Positions 18,836 through 28,680 are shown, counted from the first letter of the stretch. The stretch: 64,000 nt of DNA from Colwellia sp. 1_MG-2023 (GCF_030546755.1 NZ_JAUOPE010000009.1:62001-126000); one strand, 5' to 3'. Numbers and translations: made by a program. The notes: generated from the sequence alone by a model not told the origin.

Positions 18836-19705
18836 TTAATGATGACGTTTATAACATGCGTATGTCACGCGATCGTTACCGTTATAATCTTTTACCGTTT
18901 GTATTTCACTAAAACCATGTTGCGAAAATAATGCGTGTATTTTCTTCGCTTGCTCAAAGCCATGCTCAAAATACAACCATGCATTATCGTTTAAATATGC
19001 AGTTGAAGTTTTGATGATATGTTCAATATCAGCAAAGCCTTGCTGTTTAGCAACAAGCGCACTTTTTGGTTCAAATCTTACATCACCTTGCTCAAGATGT
19101 TCATCTAATTCGTCAATATAAGGTGGATTACTAACGACAATATCAAAGGTTTTACCACTACTTATGCTATTAAACCAATCACTTCGATAAATTGAAACTT
19201 TGGAAAATCCTAAGCGTTGTGCGTTAGATTGAGCTAATTCTACCGCTTCAAGTTGAAAATCTACCGCATCTATTTGCCAATTTGACTGTTCTGATGCTAA
19301 AGCAAGTGCTATTGCACCAGTTCCTGTGCCTAAATCTAAACAGTTAACCATCGAATTGGTGTGATTATTTAGGACAGTCTCTACTATAACTTCAGTATCA
19401 GGACGAGGAATGAGTGTTGATGAAGAAACCTGTAATTTGAGTGACCAAAATTCTTTGTAACCCAAGATATAAGCAATAGGCTTACCTGCTTTACGCTGCT
19501 TGAATAACATGACGAATTGTTGAAATTCTTGCTGTGTTAATTGTTTTTCCGGCCAAGTAAGTAAATAACTTAATGGTTTATCAATAACAAAACTTATCAA
19601 CAATCTAACATCCAGTTTGGCACTATCAGATAATGGCGCTAAAACTTTAGCGCCATTATTGATTAAAACAGCAACGGGATCGGAAGCAGAAAAAGGCATA
19701 TCCAT
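18836..19705 (-). CDS. prmC: Peptide chain release factor N5-glutamine methyltransferase
   Basis: Methylates the glutamine of the GGQ motif of RF1 and RF2. The 289 residues have an N-terminal helical domain and a SAM-binding fold with LDLGTGTGAIALALA near 122-136 and the catalytic VVSNPPYIDE. Its substrate, RF1, is encoded directly upstream (prfA, 18 bp away), so enzyme and target are co-expressed, as in many proteobacteria. A second Met at codon 3 is an alternative start. Confidence 0.96.
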   Translation of the reverse strand: MDMPFSASDPVAVLINNGAKVLAPLSDSAKLDVRLLISFVIDKPLSYLLTWPEKQLTQQEFQQFVMLFKQRKAGKPIAYILGYKEFWSLKLQVSSSTLIPRPDTEVIVETVLNNHTNSMVNCLDLGTGTGAIALALASEQSNWQIDAVDFQLEAVELAQSNAQRLGFSKVSIYRSDWFNSISSGKTFDIVVSNPPYIDELDEHLEQGDVRFEPKSALVAKQQGFADIEHIIKTSTAYLNDNAWLYFEHGFEQAKKIHALFSQHGFSEIQTVKDYNGNDRVTYACYKRHH

Positions 19706-19723
19706 AAAATTAATTAAACTAAA

Positions 19724-20812
19724 TTAATTTTGTTCAGCTAATGCCGCTAATAAATCAGCCTGATTTTCTTGTAAAATTGGCTCTAAAACCAGCTGTAAAT
19801 TACCTTCCACTACTTCGTTTAAACGGTATAGTGTTAAATTAATACGATGATCTGTCATACGACCTTGCGGATAATTATATGTTCGAATACGTTCTGAACG
19901 ATCACCACTTGCCACTAAGTTACGACGAGAAGACTCTTCTTCACTACGGCGTTTTTCATCTTCAGCTTGTTGTAAACGTGCTTGTAAAACTGACATCGCT
20001 TGAGCACGGTTTTTATGCTGTGAACGCTGATCTTGACACTCAACAACCACACCCGTAGGAATATGGGTAATACGAATAGCAGAGTCGGTTTTGTTAACAT
20101 GCTGTCCACCAGCACCTGAGGCGCGGAAGGTATCTACTTTAAGATCGGCTTTGTTAATTTCAATCGCTTCTGATTCTGGAATTTCAGGCATAACAACCAC
20201 AGTACATGCTGAGGTATGCACACGTCCTTGAGACTCAGTTTCTGGCACACGTTGTACACGATGACCACCAGATTCAAATTTCATTTGGCCGTAAACCCCT
20301 TCACCGATAATTTTAAAGATAACTTCTTTAAAGCCACCTTGTTCACTATCGCTTAAGTTCATTACTTCAATTTTCCAGCCTTGTTTTTCACAATAACGAG
20401 TATACATGCGATACAAATCACCGGTAAAAATAGCCGCTTCATCACCACCTGCTCCAGCACGTATTTCAACGAAACAGTTATTATCATCATTGGGATCACG
20501 AGGTAATAAAAGAATTTGTAATTGGTCTGATATTTCTTCAACCGCCTTTTTCGCTTCTTTAAACTCTTCTTGCGCCATTTCACGCATATCAGGATCGTCA
20601 TCTTTAAGCATTTCTTCTGCCGTGGCAAAATCATTTTCTGCTTCTTGATATTGATTAAAAACACTTGTCACTTCTTCTAAGCGTTTAAATTCTTTAGAAA
20701 GCGCTAAGAATTTTTCTTGATTGGCAATAGTTTCTGGATCTGATAACAACGCTTGAACCTCTTCAAAGCGTTCAACTAAACCTTCAAGCTTTTGATAAAC
20801 TGATTTATTCAT
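19724..20812 (-). CDS. prfA: Peptide chain release factor 1
   Basis: Recognises UAA and UAG stop codons and triggers peptide release. The 362 residues match RF1 length. The GGQ motif is in [20 protein letters not shown] near 230-249, followed by [14 protein letters not shown]. The N-terminal helical region and the [12 protein letters not shown] segment are typical. It lies between hemA and prmC, the common hemA-prfA-prmC order, with a 139-bp gap to hemA. Confidence 0.97.
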   Translation of the reverse strand: MNKSVYQKLEGLVERFEEVQALLSDPETIANQEKFLALSKEFKRLEEVTSVFNQYQEAENDFATAEEMLKDDDPDMREMAQEEFKEAKKAVEEISDQLQILLLPRDPNDDNNCFVEIRAGAGGDEAAIFTGDLYRMYTRYCEKQGWKIEVMNLSDSEQGGFKEVIFKIIGEGVYGQMKFESGGHRVQRVPETESQGRVHTSACTVVVMPEIPESEAIEINKADLKVDTFRASGAGGQHVNKTDSAIRITHIPTGVVVECQDQRSQHKNRAQAMSVLQARLQQAEDEKRRSEEESSRRNLVASGDRSERIRTYNYPQGRMTDHRINLTLYRLNEVVEGNLQLVLEPILQENQADLLAALAEQN

Positions 20813-20951
20813 TAAATATTCTTTTATTTGCTATAAATGAGTGAAATTCCATTCGAAAGTATAACTGATAGTAATCGATAAGAGTTAACAAGAATGATTT
20901 ATTTTAGATTGCGGGCAGTGTAAAGATTTCAACAACGACTTTCAATAATTG

Positions 20952-22214
20952 CTACTTATCTATTTGTAAAACGTCTCTTAAATAAACAATTTTATCTAAT
21001 TCTCCCCCTTGGGCTGCCGTTTGAATGGCATTGGTAGGGGCATGCATTAATTTATTGGTTAATTTTGTCGCTAATTCAGCAATGACGGCTTCTGGTGCTT
21101 TATCACTTTGTAATTGTTGCAGTGCTTTTTCGAGGAGTACATCTCGCTCTGATAAACACTGCTTACGATAACTAACCACCGTATCTTGTGTGTTTAACCC
21201 TCTTAACCAAGACATAAAACCACTGGTTTGATGATTAACAATCGCTTCTGCTTCAACGGCAGCTTTACGGCGGTTTTCCATATTTTGTGCAATAATGCTT
21301 TGTAGATCGTCAACGGTATATAGAAACACATCTTCTAGATCAGAGACTTGTTCTTCAATATCACGAGGTACAGCTAAATCAACCATAAACACAGGACGGT
21401 GTTTACGCTTCGCTAAAGCTTGCTCAACCATTCCTTTGCCTATTAAAGGTAACGTACTACCTGTAGAGCTTATCACAATATCAGCATCTGCCATATGCTG
21501 TGGAATTTGCGCCAAAGTGATCACATCAGCACCCACTTGTTTCGCCATATCCTCTGCACGATTTAACGTTCTATTCGCTACCGTAATATGGCCAACTTTA
21601 TTTTCATAAAGATGTTTCGCCACAAGTTCTATTGTTTCACCCGCACCAACTAGCAACACTTTCGCTTTTTCTAAACTCGCAAAAATATGCTTCGCTAAAT
21701 TAACCGCTGCAAAAGCTACGGATACAGCACTTGAGCCAATTTCAGTTTCTGTTCTTACTTGTTTTGCCACACCAAAAGTACGCTGAAACAAGCGATCCAT
21801 CACTAATGCCATAGAACCTGCAGCTTTCGCTTGACTATATGCTTGCTTCATTTGACCTAAAATTTGTGGTTCACCTAAAACAAGGGAATCAAGCCCACAA
21901 GCAACTCGCATCATATGATTTACTGCTTGTTGGTCACTGTGCCAATATAAGCTTGGAATAATAGTAGACGCAGGTACGTTATGATGATGTTCAAGCCAAG
22001 CAATCACTTTTTCTTGAGTAATATCGTATTTTTCAGAAGCAACTAAATATAATTCTGTTCTATTACACGTGGATAGTATCGCCGCTTCTTTACATTGTAC
22101 GAGTGAAAGCATCTCTTGCAGCGCCACAGACAATTTATCGGGATTGAAAGAAATTTTCTCCCTGACAGCGACGGGCGCAGTTATATGATTGATACCAACG
22201 GCAACTATGGACAT
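20952..22214 (-). CDS. hemA: Glutamyl-tRNA reductase
   Basis: Reduces glutamyl-tRNA to glutamate-1-semialdehyde, the first committed step of C5-pathway haem synthesis. The catalytic cysteine is in LSTCNRTELYLVA (Cys50). The substrate region is DSLVLGEPQILGQMKQAY and the NADPH fold LLVGAGETIELVAKHL. The C-terminal dimerisation helix is present; the total of 420 aa matches the family. It is divergent from lolB, the E. coli arrangement. Confidence 0.97.
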   Translation of the reverse strand: MSIVAVGINHITAPVAVREKISFNPDKLSVALQEMLSLVQCKEAAILSTCNRTELYLVASEKYDITQEKVIAWLEHHHNVPASTIIPSLYWHSDQQAVNHMMRVACGLDSLVLGEPQILGQMKQAYSQAKAAGSMALVMDRLFQRTFGVAKQVRTETEIGSSAVSVAFAAVNLAKHIFASLEKAKVLLVGAGETIELVAKHLYENKVGHITVANRTLNRAEDMAKQVGADVITLAQIPQHMADADIVISSTGSTLPLIGKGMVEQALAKRKHRPVFMVDLAVPRDIEEQVSDLEDVFLYTVDDLQSIIAQNMENRRKAAVEAEAIVNHQTSGFMSWLRGLNTQDTVVSYRKQCLSERDVLLEKALQQLQSDKAPEAVIAELATKLTNKLMHAPTNAIQTAAQGGELDKIVYLRDVLQIDK

Positions 22215-22426
22215 ACGTTAACTATTAAACCTGCTTAAAAGTAATTTATTAAAAACTTACTTTTATTTAGAAAGAATTAAATTAAATATCTATGATAATA
22301 AGGTATTATGCCTGTAGGTTTTCACATACAACCTGATCTATCACAAACTATTGTGTTAATTTTACGAAAGATTGGCGGTGATTGAAAGCAATCACCTCGA
22401 TAAAACTTAAAAGTATCATTAAAAGA

Positions 22427-23047
22427 ATGTTCATGACTAAAAACATCATCGCGCTACTTTGTCTATTACTTCTCCTACATGGTTGCGCCAGCAATAAAAT
22501 TATTGAGCGTTCATCAACGAGCTTGCATGATACAAAAGAAGCTCGACTTGAAAAACTAAAGCACATTCAACAATGGCAAATAAAAGGTAAAATTGCTTTC
22601 CTTCAGAAAAACAAACGAGAAAGCGCTTCATTGTTTTGGCAATACCATCAAGATACCGGACAACAAACGCTCAAACTCACGACATATTTAGGTATCAATG
22701 TTTTAACGCTTCACACGGATAATGGTCAACACAGAGTTGAAATAGATGGCGAAAACTATCAAAGTGACAATTTAGAACAATTAATATATTCACTAACCGG
22801 TTTAATACTACCAACAAACGCGCTAAATTATTGGCTAAAAGGTCAAGTATATTCGGCTGCCGATACAATTTCTTATGATAAACAGTCTGAATTACCCAAT
22901 AAACTTACTAGTTATTATCAGGGAAACATTTGGCAGATCAGCTATAAAAAGTATCAACAAGTTAATGATGTTTCACTCGCTCATCAATTATCCATTAAGC
23001 AAAATGACTTAACCATCAAAATTATGATCAATCAATGGAAGCTATAA
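22427..23047 (+). CDS. lolB: Outer-membrane lipoprotein receptor LolB
   Basis: Accepts lipoproteins from LolA and inserts them in the outer membrane. A lipoprotein signal ends at LHGCAS, with Cys near residue 21. The family segments ...RESASLFWQYHQDTGQQTLKLT, LIYSLTGLILPTNALNYWLKG and a C-terminal LTIKIMINQWKL match LolB. The open frame extends back to a TTG at 22382, but that codon lies inside a 7-bp hairpin, so the ATG at 22427 (or 22433, two codons later) is preferred. It is followed closely by ispE. Confidence 0.9.
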   Translation: MFMTKNIIALLCLLLLLHGCASNKIIERSSTSLHDTKEARLEKLKHIQQWQIKGKIAFLQKNKRESASLFWQYHQDTGQQTLKLTTYLGINVLTLHTDNGQHRVEIDGENYQSDNLEQLIYSLTGLILPTNALNYWLKGQVYSAADTISYDKQSELPNKLTSYYQGNIWQISYKKYQQVNDVSLAHQLSIKQNDLTIKIMINQWKL

Positions 23048-23049
23048 CT

Positions 23050-23949
23050 ATGCCTGTTAGTTTACCTACAACTGACTCCCCTTTTTACCAATTTCCATCA
23101 CCCGCGAAACTAAATCTATTTCTCCATATTGTGGGCAGAAGAGCGGATGGTTACCATGAACTTGAAACTGTTTTTCAGTTTTTAACATTGGGCGATAGCA
23201 TCTCAATAAAGCGTACAATAACCCCAAGCATTACCTTATTAACTCCGATAGATGGCGTTCACAATGACGACAATTTAATTGTCAAAGCCGCGAAATTATT
23301 ACAAGAAAAAGCACCTTCTCCCTTTGGTGCTGAAATAAAAATAACTAAATTACTGCCCATGGGCGGTGGTTTAGGGGGTGGTTCTTCAAATGCCGCTACC
23401 GTATTATTAGCACTAAATCTGTTATGGCAATGTAAGTTAACTTTTCAACAACTTGCTGAGTTAGGGTTACAACTAGGAGCCGATGTTCCGATATTTATTC
23501 ATGGATTTGCTGCATTTGCACAAGGCATTGGCGAAAAATTGTCGCCCGTTTATCCTGAAGAGTCTTTTTATTTAATTAGTAAACCTAATTGTAGTATTTC
23601 TACGCAACAAGTGTTCACGGCAAAAGATCTGACTCGTAACACCCCAAAGCTTGATAGCAAAGCATTTGATAATAAAACATACACCGAAGGCTATTATAAT
23701 GATTGTCAAAATTTAGTAATAAATCACTATCCTGAGGTTGCCAAGTTGCTTGCTTGGTTGATAGAATACGCGCCGTCTCGAATGACAGGTACAGGCGCTT
23801 GTATTTTCTCTCGCTTTAGTTCTGAACAAGAAGCTAAACGAGTACAAAAATTACTTCCTAATACCGTTACTTCATTTGTTACTAAAGGTATTAATACCTC
23901 TTCTCTACATAGTGTTTTGCAGCAATTAGAGTCTGAGATTTGTACTTAA
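23050..23949 (+). CDS. ispE: 4-diphosphocytidyl-2-C-methyl-D-erythritol kinase
   Basis: GHMP-family kinase of the MEP isoprenoid pathway. SPAKLNLFLHIVGRRADGYHEL is the N-terminal signature. The ATP-binding glycine loop is LPMGGGLGGGSSNAATV, and the third motif is MTGTGACIFSRF. The frame opens 5 codons earlier inside lolB; the ATG at 23050, 3 nt after the lolB stop and with GGAAG about 8 nt upstream, is chosen (299 aa). The lolB-ispE-prs order matches E. coli. Confidence 0.94.
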   Translation: MPVSLPTTDSPFYQFPSPAKLNLFLHIVGRRADGYHELETVFQFLTLGDSISIKRTITPSITLLTPIDGVHNDDNLIVKAAKLLQEKAPSPFGAEIKITKLLPMGGGLGGGSSNAATVLLALNLLWQCKLTFQQLAELGLQLGADVPIFIHGFAAFAQGIGEKLSPVYPEESFYLISKPNCSISTQQVFTAKDLTRNTPKLDSKAFDNKTYTEGYYNDCQNLVINHYPEVAKLLAWLIEYAPSRMTGTGACIFSRFSSEQEAKRVQKLLPNTVTSFVTKGINTSSLHSVLQQLESEICT

Positions 23950-23958
23950 TTTTTTTGA

Positions 23959-23985
23959 AAAAAAGCCTTAAAAATTGGCTTTTTT
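23959..23985 (+). terminator. Terminator after ispE
   Basis: AAAAAAGCC pairs with GGCTTTTTT around a 9-nt A-rich loop, 10 bp after the ispE stop. It separates lolB-ispE from prs, which has its own -10 element. Confidence 0.82.
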
Positions 23986-24033
23986 AAAATAATGTGCTGA
24001 TAATTAACACCATGTTTTATTCAGCATTCTACT

Positions 24034-24039
24034 TATAAT
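24034..24039 (+). promoter_or_regulatory. Probable -10 element of the prs promoter
   Basis: A consensus TATAAT lies 26 bp upstream of the GTG start of prs and directly after the ispE terminator. A good -35 is not evident. If used, transcription would start near 24046, so the apparent ATG at 24038 is promoter DNA. Confidence 0.55.
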
Positions 24040-24064
24040 GTCAAAAGTTTCTGAGGAACTGCTA

Positions 24065-25012
24065 GTGCCTGACATGAAGATCTTTGCGGGTAATGCCACC
24101 CCTGAATTGGCCAAACAAATTGCTAACCGTCTTTACATTACGCCAGGTGAGGCCAAAGTAGGAAGCTTTAGTGATGGCGAAATTAGCGTTGAAATTACTG
24201 AAAATGTTCGCGGTGCTGACGTTTTTATCATCCAATCAACGTGTGCCCCAACTAACGATAATTTAATGGAACTTATCGTAATGATTGACGCGCTTCGTCG
24301 TGCATCTGCTGGTCGTATTACTGCTGTTATGCCTTACTTTGGTTACGCTCGTCAAGACCGTCGTGTACGCAGTGCTCGTGTACCTATTACCGCGAAAGTA
24401 GTGGCAGACTTTTTATCAAGCGTTGGTGTTGATCGTGTTTTAACGGTTGATTTACACGCTGAGCAAATTCAAGGTTTCTTCGATGTACCAGTTGATAACG
24501 TTTTCGGTACTCCGATTCTTTTAGATGATATGAAAGAAAAGAATTTAGAAAACCCAGTCGTTGTTTCTCCTGATATTGGCGGTGTAGTTCGTGCACGTGC
24601 AGTGGCCAAATTATTAGATGATGCTGATCTTGCCATTATTGATAAACGTCGTCCTAAAGCAAATGTTGCTCAAGTTATGCATATCATTGGTGACGTTGCA
24701 GGACGTGATTGTATTATCGTTGATGATATGATTGATACAGGTGGCACATTAGCTAAAGCGGCTGAAGCGTTAAAAGATCATGGAGCAAAACGTGTATTTG
24801 CTTACGCAACACACCCAGTATTATCTGGTAATGCTGCTGAAAACCTTAAAAACTCTGTGATAGATGAAGTTATTGTTACTGACTCTATTCCGTTGTCGCC
24901 AGCAATTAAAAAGCTTGGTAATGTTCGCCAATTAACGTTAAGTGGCATGTTATCTGAAGCCATTCGTCGCGTTTGTAATGAAGAATCAATTTCTGCGATG
25001 TTTGATAGCTAA
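24065..25012 (+). CDS. prs: Ribose-phosphate pyrophosphokinase
   Basis: Makes PRPP from ribose-5-phosphate and ATP for purine, pyrimidine, His, Trp and NAD synthesis. Motifs: [11 protein letters not shown], the ATP flag region [10 protein letters not shown], and the PRPP loop [15 protein letters not shown] near 213-227. The GTG at 24065 gives 315 aa, exactly the E. coli length and the (V/M)[15 protein letters not shown] start, and has GAGGAA 7 nt upstream. The longer frame from ATG 24038 overlaps a -10 element and is rejected. Confidence 0.96.
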   Translation: MPDMKIFAGNATPELAKQIANRLYITPGEAKVGSFSDGEISVEITENVRGADVFIIQSTCAPTNDNLMELIVMIDALRRASAGRITAVMPYFGYARQDRRVRSARVPITAKVVADFLSSVGVDRVLTVDLHAEQIQGFFDVPVDNVFGTPILLDDMKEKNLENPVVVSPDIGGVVRARAVAKLLDDADLAIIDKRRPKANVAQVMHIIGDVAGRDCIIVDDMIDTGGTLAKAAEALKDHGAKRVFAYATHPVLSGNAAENLKNSVIDEVIVTDSIPLSPAIKKLGNVRQLTLSGMLSEAIRRVCNEESISAMFDS

Positions 25013-25038
25013 GCAACTCAGAAAATACTTTATTTTTC

Positions 25039-25063
25039 AAAAGCACCTTAGGGTGCTTTTTTT
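25039..25063 (+). terminator. Terminator after prs
   Basis: AAAAGCACC-TTAG-GGTGCTTTT, a 9-bp stem followed by a T run, 26 bp after the prs stop. Confidence 0.88.
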
Positions 25064-25130
25064 GTGGCGGAAATATTCTACTTTTTTGTCTACACTTAAC
25101 CTATGTTCAACAGCACCAGCTAAGGCGTCG

Positions 25131-25913
25131 ATGAAGGTATTTAATAAAACAATAACGTTTGTTGTTCTTTTATTTTCGATAAGTGCGTCTGCCTCTATTC
25201 AAAAAACACTGTTCATTAATGATATAAACTGGCCACCCTTTTTCTTCCAAGAAATAACAGGTAACAATATTGGTATTGGCAAAGAAATTATTGATCACTG
25301 TTTAAGTCAACAAGACTTTAAGTGGCAATACAAAAATCTTCCCATCAAAAGAACGCATCAACATATGGCATCAGGTGAACTTGATATCAGCGTCTATTCT
25401 TATCAAAAAGCAAGAGAGGATTTTATTATTTATGGCACTGAGCCTATTTTCTATTCACAATATGGTTTCGCATCAAATCGCCAAGACAATGTCAAAATCA
25501 ATAATTTAGATGACATAAAACAATATCAAATAGGACATTTAGCTGGCTTAGCGCATACACAAGATTTGATGAAAATAATTGAAGAAAAAAAACAACTTGA
25601 TCAAGTCACCATTGGTTATAGTATTGATGCTATGCTCAAACAACTAATTGCTAGCCCACAGAGATTTCAAATACTGCCTAATTCCATAGAAACACTGTCA
25701 TGGCGGGCAAAACAATTACACATTGAAAACAATATACGTATTCATAATTTTATTTTGAAACAAAAAGCTTATTACGTCACGGTATCGAAAGCGAGTGAAA
25801 AGATAACTGAGCCGAGTATATTTTTAAATAAAATGGACTCATGTATTAAAACGTTAAAGGCATCTGGTAACTACCTCAAAATAATCGAAAAGTATGGCCT
25901 TACAACACAATAA
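25131..25913 (+). CDS. Periplasmic solute-binding-like protein (SBP_bac_3 type)
   Basis: 260 residues. Residues 1-21 form a signal peptide (KVFNKTITFVVLLFSISASAS). The mature part has the family-3 binding-protein pattern: INDINWPPFFFQE, GKEIIDHCL, a mid-chain DISVYSYQKAREDF, and a C-terminal KASGNYLKIIEKYGL. No transporter genes adjoin, so it may be a stand-alone amino-acid-type sensor protein. The frame runs 63 codons further upstream into prs; the ATG at 25131 with AAGG 5 nt before is preferred. A related protein is at 39312-40073. Confidence 0.82.
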   Translation: MKVFNKTITFVVLLFSISASASIQKTLFINDINWPPFFFQEITGNNIGIGKEIIDHCLSQQDFKWQYKNLPIKRTHQHMASGELDISVYSYQKAREDFIIYGTEPIFYSQYGFASNRQDNVKINNLDDIKQYQIGHLAGLAHTQDLMKIIEEKKQLDQVTIGYSIDAMLKQLIASPQRFQILPNSIETLSWRAKQLHIENNIRIHNFILKQKAYYVTVSKASEKITEPSIFLNKMDSCIKTLKASGNYLKIIEKYGLTTQ

Positions 25914-26037
25914 AGTTCTTCTTTATTAATAATAAATATAGTAAACATTTAACCGATTAAAAATCTTACCCTTTACAGTAAAACATGTGAGTTACTCATT
26001 TAACGAGCCACTGAACCTATAATTCCTTTACTTAATT

Positions 26038-26070
26038 TTAGGACGTGTTGATCTTTCGCGATGATTTTTG
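26038..26070 (+). repeat. Solitary degenerate MITE-end-like sequence
   Basis: TTAGGACGTGTTGATCTTTC and the following CGCGATGATTTTTG resemble both ends of the element at 28856-29170 (consensus TTAGGGGCTGTTGATCTTTC then CG). No partner end is found nearby, so it is probably a truncated copy. Confidence 0.5.
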
Positions 26071-26113
26071 CAACAGTATTTTTAATCAATCATAGATAAA
26101 TTACAGTAATCAT

Positions 26114-26142
26114 TTGGTTTTCAAGTCATCCAATGTTATTAT
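26114..26142 (+). promoter_or_regulatory. rplY promoter with GC-rich discriminator
   Basis: TTGGTT (26114-26119), a 17-bp spacer and TATTAT (26137-26142), followed at once by GCCGCGCC. A GC-rich discriminator is typical of stringently (ppGpp) controlled ribosomal promoters. Transcription would start about 105 nt before the ATG. Confidence 0.65.
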
Positions 26143-26197
26143 GCCGCGCCTTTTTTATCTGTTGATAAATAATTCTTAAGGTAAAAAGTGGCAATGC

Positions 26198-26222
26198 GTT
26201 ATTTTTGGTCGCAAAAAATAAC
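26198..26222 (+). promoter_or_regulatory. Hairpin in the rplY leader
   Basis: GTTATTTTT and AAAAATAAC form a 9-bp stem around GGTCGCA, about 32 nt before the rplY start. It could be an L25 feedback site or merely structure; there is no T run for termination. Confidence 0.35.
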
Positions 26223-26253
26223 AAAATTTAATTTAAAATTAAGGTATTAAACC

Positions 26254-26883
26254 ATGACTGATTTATTTACTTTGGATGCTGAAGTACGTACAGACTTAGG
26301 GAAAGGTGCGAGCCGCCGCCTACGTCACGCGAACAAAGTTCCAGCTATCCTTTACGGTGAAGGCAAAGAGCCTGTTTCTTTAACATTGGCGCACAACAAA
26401 GTATTTCGTGCACAACAAGAAGAAGCTTTCTACTCTCACGTTTTAACATTAAACGTTGATGGTAAGCCTGTTGAATGTTTAATTAAAGACATGCAACGTC
26501 ACCCTTTCAAGCAAATCATTATGCACATGGATTTCATGCGTATTGATGCTACTCATGCTGTTCACGTTAATGCTCCTGTTCACTTCATCAATGAAGATGT
26601 TGCAGAGAAAAAAGGTGGCAAAATTGCTCATCACATTAACGAGATCGCAGTTAGCTGTTTACCTGCTAACATTCCAGAATTCATCGAAGTTGATGTTGCT
26701 GGTTTAGAAGTTGGTCAAACGTTACATTTATCAGACATCACTTTACCTAAAGGTGTAACTTCTGATGAATTAGCTAAAGGTGAAAGCCATGACCAAGCTG
26801 TTGCTTCATTAAATGCACCGAAAGGTTCAAGCGATGAAGAAGCTGGCGATGAAGCTGCAGAAGAAACAGCTACTGAAGAATAA
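26254..26883 (+). CDS. rplY: 50S ribosomal protein L25 (long, CTC-type)
   Basis: Binds 5S rRNA in the large subunit. The N-terminal ~95 residues are the L25 domain ([39 protein letters not shown]). A CTC-type beta domain follows, and the tail is an acidic [13 protein letters not shown] stretch. At 209 aa it is the long form, whereas E. coli L25 has 94 residues. The long leader and the promoter with a GC-rich discriminator fit growth-rate control. pth follows after 22 bp. Confidence 0.95.
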   Translation: MTDLFTLDAEVRTDLGKGASRRLRHANKVPAILYGEGKEPVSLTLAHNKVFRAQQEEAFYSHVLTLNVDGKPVECLIKDMQRHPFKQIIMHMDFMRIDATHAVHVNAPVHFINEDVAEKKGGKIAHHINEIAVSCLPANIPEFIEVDVAGLEVGQTLHLSDITLPKGVTSDELAKGESHDQAVASLNAPKGSSDEEAGDEAAEETATEE

Positions 26884-26905
26884 TCCAAAGGACACTATCC
26901 TTTAG

Positions 26906-27490
26906 ATGACTATTCAACTAGTTGTGGGCCTGGGTAATCCAGGCCCTGAATATACAAAAACCCGCCACAATGCTGGAGTTTGGTTCGTAGAAGAACTCGC
27001 TTCACGCTATAACATTTCGTTAAGACCCGAAAAAAAATACTTTGGATTATACGGCAAAGGCCAAATTGGAAATGAAGTCATTCATTTACTTATTCCAACA
27101 ACGTTTATGAATAAAAGTGGTCAATCGGTTGCCCCACTGGCAAATTTTTTTCGCATCCATGTAGAAAATATTTTAGTCGCACATGATGAACTAGATATGG
27201 AACCAGGCGTTTGTAAAATTAAAAAAGGTGGTGGTCATGGCGGACATAATGGCTTGCGTGACATTATTGCACGTATGGCAAATAACAAAGAATTTTATAG
27301 GTTACGCATAGGTATTGGCCACCCAGGCCATCGAGATCGCGTGACTGGCCATGTACTTGGCAAAGCTCCAGCAATTGAGCAAGAAAAAATAGATCAAGCC
27401 ATTGATGAAGCATCTCGCTGCATGGATATTTGGCTTAAGGATGATTTAAAAAAAGCACAAAATCGTCTGCATTCATTTAAAGCGTTATAA
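26906..27490 (+). CDS. pth: Peptidyl-tRNA hydrolase
   Basis: Releases tRNA from prematurely dissociated peptidyl-tRNA. [23 protein letters not shown] (residues 6-28) contains the catalytic His; [21 protein letters not shown] and [13 protein letters not shown] follow. The 194-aa length matches E. coli. It is co-directional with rplY (22 bp) and ychF (38 bp); pth-ychF is a widely conserved pair. Confidence 0.96.
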   Translation: MTIQLVVGLGNPGPEYTKTRHNAGVWFVEELASRYNISLRPEKKYFGLYGKGQIGNEVIHLLIPTTFMNKSGQSVAPLANFFRIHVENILVAHDELDMEPGVCKIKKGGGHGGHNGLRDIIARMANNKEFYRLRIGIGHPGHRDRVTGHVLGKAPAIEQEKIDQAIDEASRCMDIWLKDDLKKAQNRLHSFKAL

Positions 27491-27528
27491 TACAAATCGT
27501 TAATCGCTTAACATATTAAGGTAATATC

Positions 27529-28620
27529 ATGGGATTCAAATGCGGTATTGTTGGCTTGCCCAACGTTGGTAAATCTACACTTTTCAATGCATTAACAAAA
27601 GCAGGCATTGAAGCAGCAAACTTTCCTTTTTGTACGATAGAGCCAAATACTGGCGTAGTACCTGTGCCTGATCCTCGTTTAGATGCATTAGCAAAAATTG
27701 TCAATCCTGAAAGAGTCTTAGCGACTACCATGGAGTTTGTCGATATTGCAGGTTTAGTTGCTGGCGCTTCAAAAGGTGAAGGCTTAGGAAATAAATTTCT
27801 GGCCAATATTCGTGAAACAGATGCCATCGGCCATGTAGTACGTTGTTTTGAAAACGATAACATCATCCATGTTGCTAATAAAATTGACCCTGCCGCAGAT
27901 ATTGACGTGATCAACACTGAATTAGCTTTAGCTGATATGGATACTGCTGAACGTGCCATTACCCGTCAAGCAAAACGTGCCAAAGGTGGCGATAAAGACG
28001 CAAAATTTGAAATTCCTGTTTTAGAAAAAATATTAAAACATGTAGAAGAAGGTGAAATGGTTCGCTCTTTAGAATTAACTAAGGAAGAAAAAGCAGCCGT
28101 TGCCTATCTTAACTTTTTAACGATTAAACCAACCATGTATATTGCCAATGTCAATGACGATGGTTTTGAAAACAACCCTTATTTAGATGTTGTTCAAGCA
28201 ATAGCTGACAAAGAAGGCGCGGTAGTCGTTGCAGTTTGTGCTGAAATTGAAGGTGAATTGTCTGAAATGGACGATGAAGACCGTAAAGAATTTATGGCAG
28301 AAATGGGCTTAGAAGAGCCGGGCCTAAATCGTGTGATCAACTCAGGTTATGGTTTATTGCATTTACAAACTTATTTCACGGCCGGAGTCAAAGAAGTGCG
28401 AGCATGGACAGTTAAACAAAATGCCACAGCCCCACAAGCAGCGGGTGTTATTCATACCGATTTTGAAAAAGGCTTTATTCGTGCCGAAGTGGTTGCCTAT
28501 GATGACTTTATTGAATTTAACGGTGAGTCTGGTGCTAAAGAAGCCGGAAAATGGCGCTTAGAAGGGAAAGACTACCTCGTTAAAGATGGTGATGTTGTTC
28601 ACTTTAGATTCAATGTGTAA
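27529..28620 (+). CDS. ychF: Redox-regulated ATPase YchF
   Basis: OBG-family P-loop protein that hydrolyses ATP rather than GTP and binds ribosomes; in E. coli it restrains oxidative-stress responses. [18 protein letters not shown] is the P loop (residues 8-25), DIAGLV the G3 region, and NVND replaces the GTP-specific NKxD, as expected for ATP preference. The C-terminal TGS-like domain ends RFNV. A GNRA-loop terminator follows. Confidence 0.96.
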   Translation: MGFKCGIVGLPNVGKSTLFNALTKAGIEAANFPFCTIEPNTGVVPVPDPRLDALAKIVNPERVLATTMEFVDIAGLVAGASKGEGLGNKFLANIRETDAIGHVVRCFENDNIIHVANKIDPAADIDVINTELALADMDTAERAITRQAKRAKGGDKDAKFEIPVLEKILKHVEEGEMVRSLELTKEEKAAVAYLNFLTIKPTMYIANVNDDGFENNPYLDVVQAIADKEGAVVVAVCAEIEGELSEMDDEDRKEFMAEMGLEEPGLNRVINSGYGLLHLQTYFTAGVKEVRAWTVKQNATAPQAAGVIHTDFEKGFIRAEVVAYDDFIEFNGESGAKEAGKWRLEGKDYLVKDGDVVHFRFNV

Positions 28621-28654
28621 TAGTTAGCTATTTTTACTATTTACTTTTTATTTT

Positions 28655-28680
28655 AAGCGAGCGAAAGCTCGCTTTTTTAT
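28655..28680 (+). terminator. Terminator after ychF
   Basis: AAGCGAGC-GAAA-GCTCGCTT is a perfect 8-bp stem with a stable GAAA tetraloop and T6 downstream, 35 bp after ychF. Confidence 0.92.

Larger units (their letters stand above)
25914..26253 (+). other. Intergenic region with rplY promoter, leader and a repeat-end remnant
   Basis: 340 bp. It holds a degenerate relative of the MITE terminus at 26038-26070, the rplY promoter at 26114-26142 and a leader hairpin at 26198-26222. Nothing else is seen. Confidence 0.6.

Noticed and set aside
21295-21609. 104-aa plus-strand frame inside hemA
   Set aside because: Lies entirely antisense to conserved HemA motifs; no independent evidence.
22382-22426. 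Upstream TTG start of lolB
   Set aside because: The TTG sits in a GGTGATT...AATCACC hairpin and would put about 15 residues before the lipoprotein signal. The ATG at 22427 starts the signal directly.
24942-25130. 63-codon N-terminal extension of the first binding protein
   Set aside because: It reads through prs in another frame and across the prs terminator. The signal peptide begins at the ATG at 25131 with AAGG upstream.
27516-27959. 147-aa minus-strand frame inside ychF
   Set aside because: Antisense shadow of a clearly coding, conserved gene; no ribosome site or family match.
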